The notes beneath the pieces are model-generated. The model had not been told where the DNA came from and did no database searches. It saw only the letters and a program-made list of their open reading frames with translations. DNA of 64,000 nucleotides, from contig NZ_BAAACZ010000009.1 in NCBI RefSeq assembly GCF_039521975.1, forward strand, positions 62,001-126,000. Reading direction: 5' to 3'. The position numbers and the translations under genes were made by a program. Positions 62,737 to 64,000 of this stretch are shown here, in pieces; within the stretch, counting starts at the first letter, position 1; each line of letters begins with the position of its first letter. This stretch comes from Alkalibacillus silvisoli. GTDB taxonomy: Bacteria > Bacillota > Bacilli > Bacillales > Alkalibacillaceae.

Positions 62737-63216
62737 TTGCATTCAACAATTGATTTAAAAGTGATTGCAGAGTTAGAGAAGGACGTAAGATACATATCTC
62801 ATATGGTGAAGCAAAGAGGGCGTGAAATTTTAAATCATTATCCAATTACACCACCACAATTCATTGCTTTACAATGGTTATTAGACTCGGGGGATTTAAC
62901 TATTGGTGAATTGTCAAAGAAAATGTATTTAGCCTTTAGTACAACGACAGAATTAGTTGATCGAATGGAGAAAAATGAGTTAATTGAACGTGTAAGAGAC
63001 CCAAAAGATCGTCGTGTTGTACGAATACATTTATTAGACAAAGGTAAAGCAATTATTGATGAAGTGATTGGAAAACGTCAAGAATACTTGCAAGAAGTAT
63101 TAAAAACATACTCTCTTGATGAAGTGGAAAAGTTACGAAGTTCCATGACACAATTATATGATGTAATGAAGGAGCATGAACAGGCTCAAGATACTAACAG
63201 CAAGAAGGAGTCCTAA
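62737..63216 (+). CDS. ysmB: MarR-family regulator YsmB
   Basis: This is a 159-residue winged-helix MarR protein. The DNA-binding part is near 35-100 (LTIGELSKKMYLAFSTTTELVDRMEKNELIERVRDPKDRRVVRIHL, with the conserved DxRR wing), flanked by dimerisation helices. The start is TTG 62737, with AAGGGGG upstream. It lies between gerE and racE, as in B. subtilis, and racE follows after 2 bp, so they share a transcript. Target genes are unknown. Confidence 0.9.
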   Translation: MHSTIDLKVIAELEKDVRYISHMVKQRGREILNHYPITPPQFIALQWLLDSGDLTIGELSKKMYLAFSTTTELVDRMEKNELIERVRDPKDRRVVRIHLLDKGKAIIDEVIGKRQEYLQEVLKTYSLDEVEKLRSSMTQLYDVMKEHEQAQDTNSKKES

Positions 63217-63218
63217 CA

Positions 63219-64000
63219 TTGGAGAGACCAATCGGAGTTATTGATTCAGGCATTGGCGGTTTAACTGTCTTATATGAACTAAAACGACAATTACCGAAAG
63301 AGAAATTTGTTTATTTAGGCGATACTTTAAGGTGTCCTTATGGTTCAAAAGAGCCAATGGAAGTAAAACAATACACTTGGGAAATGGTTGAGCACTTATT
63401 AACTTTTGATATTAAATTGCTTGTCGTGGCATGCAATACAGCAACAGCAATAGTTTTAGAAGATTTAATACAACATTTAAATATACCGGTGATTGGTGTT
63501 GTTGAACCGGGTGCAAGAGCAGCGATAAAATCGACTGTATCACAGCATATCGGCATTATAGGAACAAAGAATACAATTTCAAGTCAAGCCTATGAGTATG
63601 CATTAAAACAAATTAACCCACATATTAAGACATTAGGAATTGCATGCCCGAGGTTTGTTCCGATGATTGAATCTGGTGACATTACAGGTGAAGAAGCATA
63701 TCGTGTCGTATATGAAAGTTTAAAATCGATTGAACATAGCCCCAACATTGATACTTTAATTTTAGGGTGTACACATTACCCAATTATCCAGCCAGTTATT
63801 GAAGATGTATTAGGTGATAAGGTAACAGTGTTATCATCAGCTTTAGAAACTGGTGCTGAGGTAAGTGCTAGTCTAACATTTTATAATATGCACACAACTA
63901 CTGATACACTTTTGTCAAATGATCCATTAATATTAACGACAGGTAGCCTACAAGTCTTACAACGTTTAAAGGATGAAATTTTTCATTTTACGAACAGCCA
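63219..64000 (+). CDS. racE: Glutamate racemase RacE (5' part, cut by window end)
   Basis: RacE makes D-glutamate for peptidoglycan. The frame starts at TTG 63219 (MERPIGVIDSGIGGLT) behind AAGGAG and stays open to the window end, so about 260 residues are visible. The two catalytic Cys lie in VVACNTATAIV near 72 and LILGCTHYPII near 183. The N-terminal Asp in IDSGIGG near 9 and YGSKEP near 41 complete the active site. It follows ysmB by 2 bp. Confidence 0.96.
   Translation, partial: MERPIGVIDSGIGGLTVLYELKRQLPKEKFVYLGDTLRCPYGSKEPMEVKQYTWEMVEHLLTFDIKLLVVACNTATAIVLEDLIQHLNIPVIGVVEPGARAAIKSTVSQHIGIIGTKNTISSQAYEYALKQINPHIKTLGIACPRFVPMIESGDITGEEAYRVVYESLKSIEHSPNIDTLILGCTHYPIIQPVIEDVLGDKVTVLSSALETGAEVSASLTFYNMHTTTDTLLSNDPLILTTGSLQVLQRLKDEIFHFTNS

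Overview
The window is a 64 kb stretch of a low-G+C, endospore-forming Firmicutes chromosome, best placed in the family Bacillaceae. Gene order follows the Bacillus subtilis nrnA-dnaE to racE arc closely. Sporulation genes (ytrH, ytrI, ytaF, ytxC-like, sspI, gerE), T-boxes, an L20 leader and a CcpN-type site all fit this. Many acidic proteins and a repeat familiar from halophilic/alkaliphilic bacilli suggest a moderately halophilic genus, but the genus cannot be fixed from the sequence alone. I saw no rRNA, tRNA or CRISPR array.

Layout. 0-2 kb: 3' end of nrnA, then leftward sporulation genes. 2-9.4 kb: dnaE, malic enzyme, a GntR regulator, accDA. 9.4-10.2 kb: a defective ISL3-family element holding a G+C-rich, strongly structured segment of about 450 bp that I cannot assign. 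10.4-19 kb: pfkA-pyk-fxsA, ytvI, ytwI, citZ-icd-mdh. 19-20.2 kb: an accessory pocket with a second defective ISL3 copy, an unlisted Cys/His-rich coat-like gene behind a sigma-K-type promoter, splA, and a splB gene reduced to its two ends. 20.5-32.8 kb: phoPR, polA-mutM-ytaF-coaE, gapB, nrdR-dnaB-dnaI, a ytxC-like gene. 32.9-36.7 kb: T-box-thrS and L20-leader-infC-rpmI-rplT. 36.8-44.4 kb: small membrane genes, a dUTPase, ysdC, sspI, an SpoU methyltransferase, T-box-pheST. 44.4-50.8 kb: an intergenic repeat, rnhC, zapA-cvpA-polX-mutS2 and a 26-residue membrane ORF. 51-64 kb: lcfA, fadR-ech-etfBA, trxA-uvrC, sdhCAB, ysmA, gerE, ysmB and the start of racE.

Functionally the window joins central carbon flow (malic enzyme, acetyl-CoA carboxylase, glycolysis, TCA cycle, gluconeogenic GapB, succinate dehydrogenase), fatty-acid degradation, replication and repair (DnaE, DnaB-DnaI, PolA, MutM, PolX, MutS2, UvrC, RNase HIII), translation and spore formation. 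Regulation visible in the DNA includes two T-boxes with readable specifiers (ACC for Thr, TTC for Phe), the L20 leader with an ATT start for infC, a CcpN-type site on the gapB promoter, a perfect FadR-type operator before fadR, and sigma-K-type promoters before gerE and the coat-like gene.

The two places that depart from conserved order are the most interesting: the IS with its structured G+C-rich segment and a transposase ribosome-binding site buried in an inverted repeat (9.4-10.2 kb), and the spl/IS/coat pocket between mdh and phoP, where spore photoproduct lyase has been destroyed.
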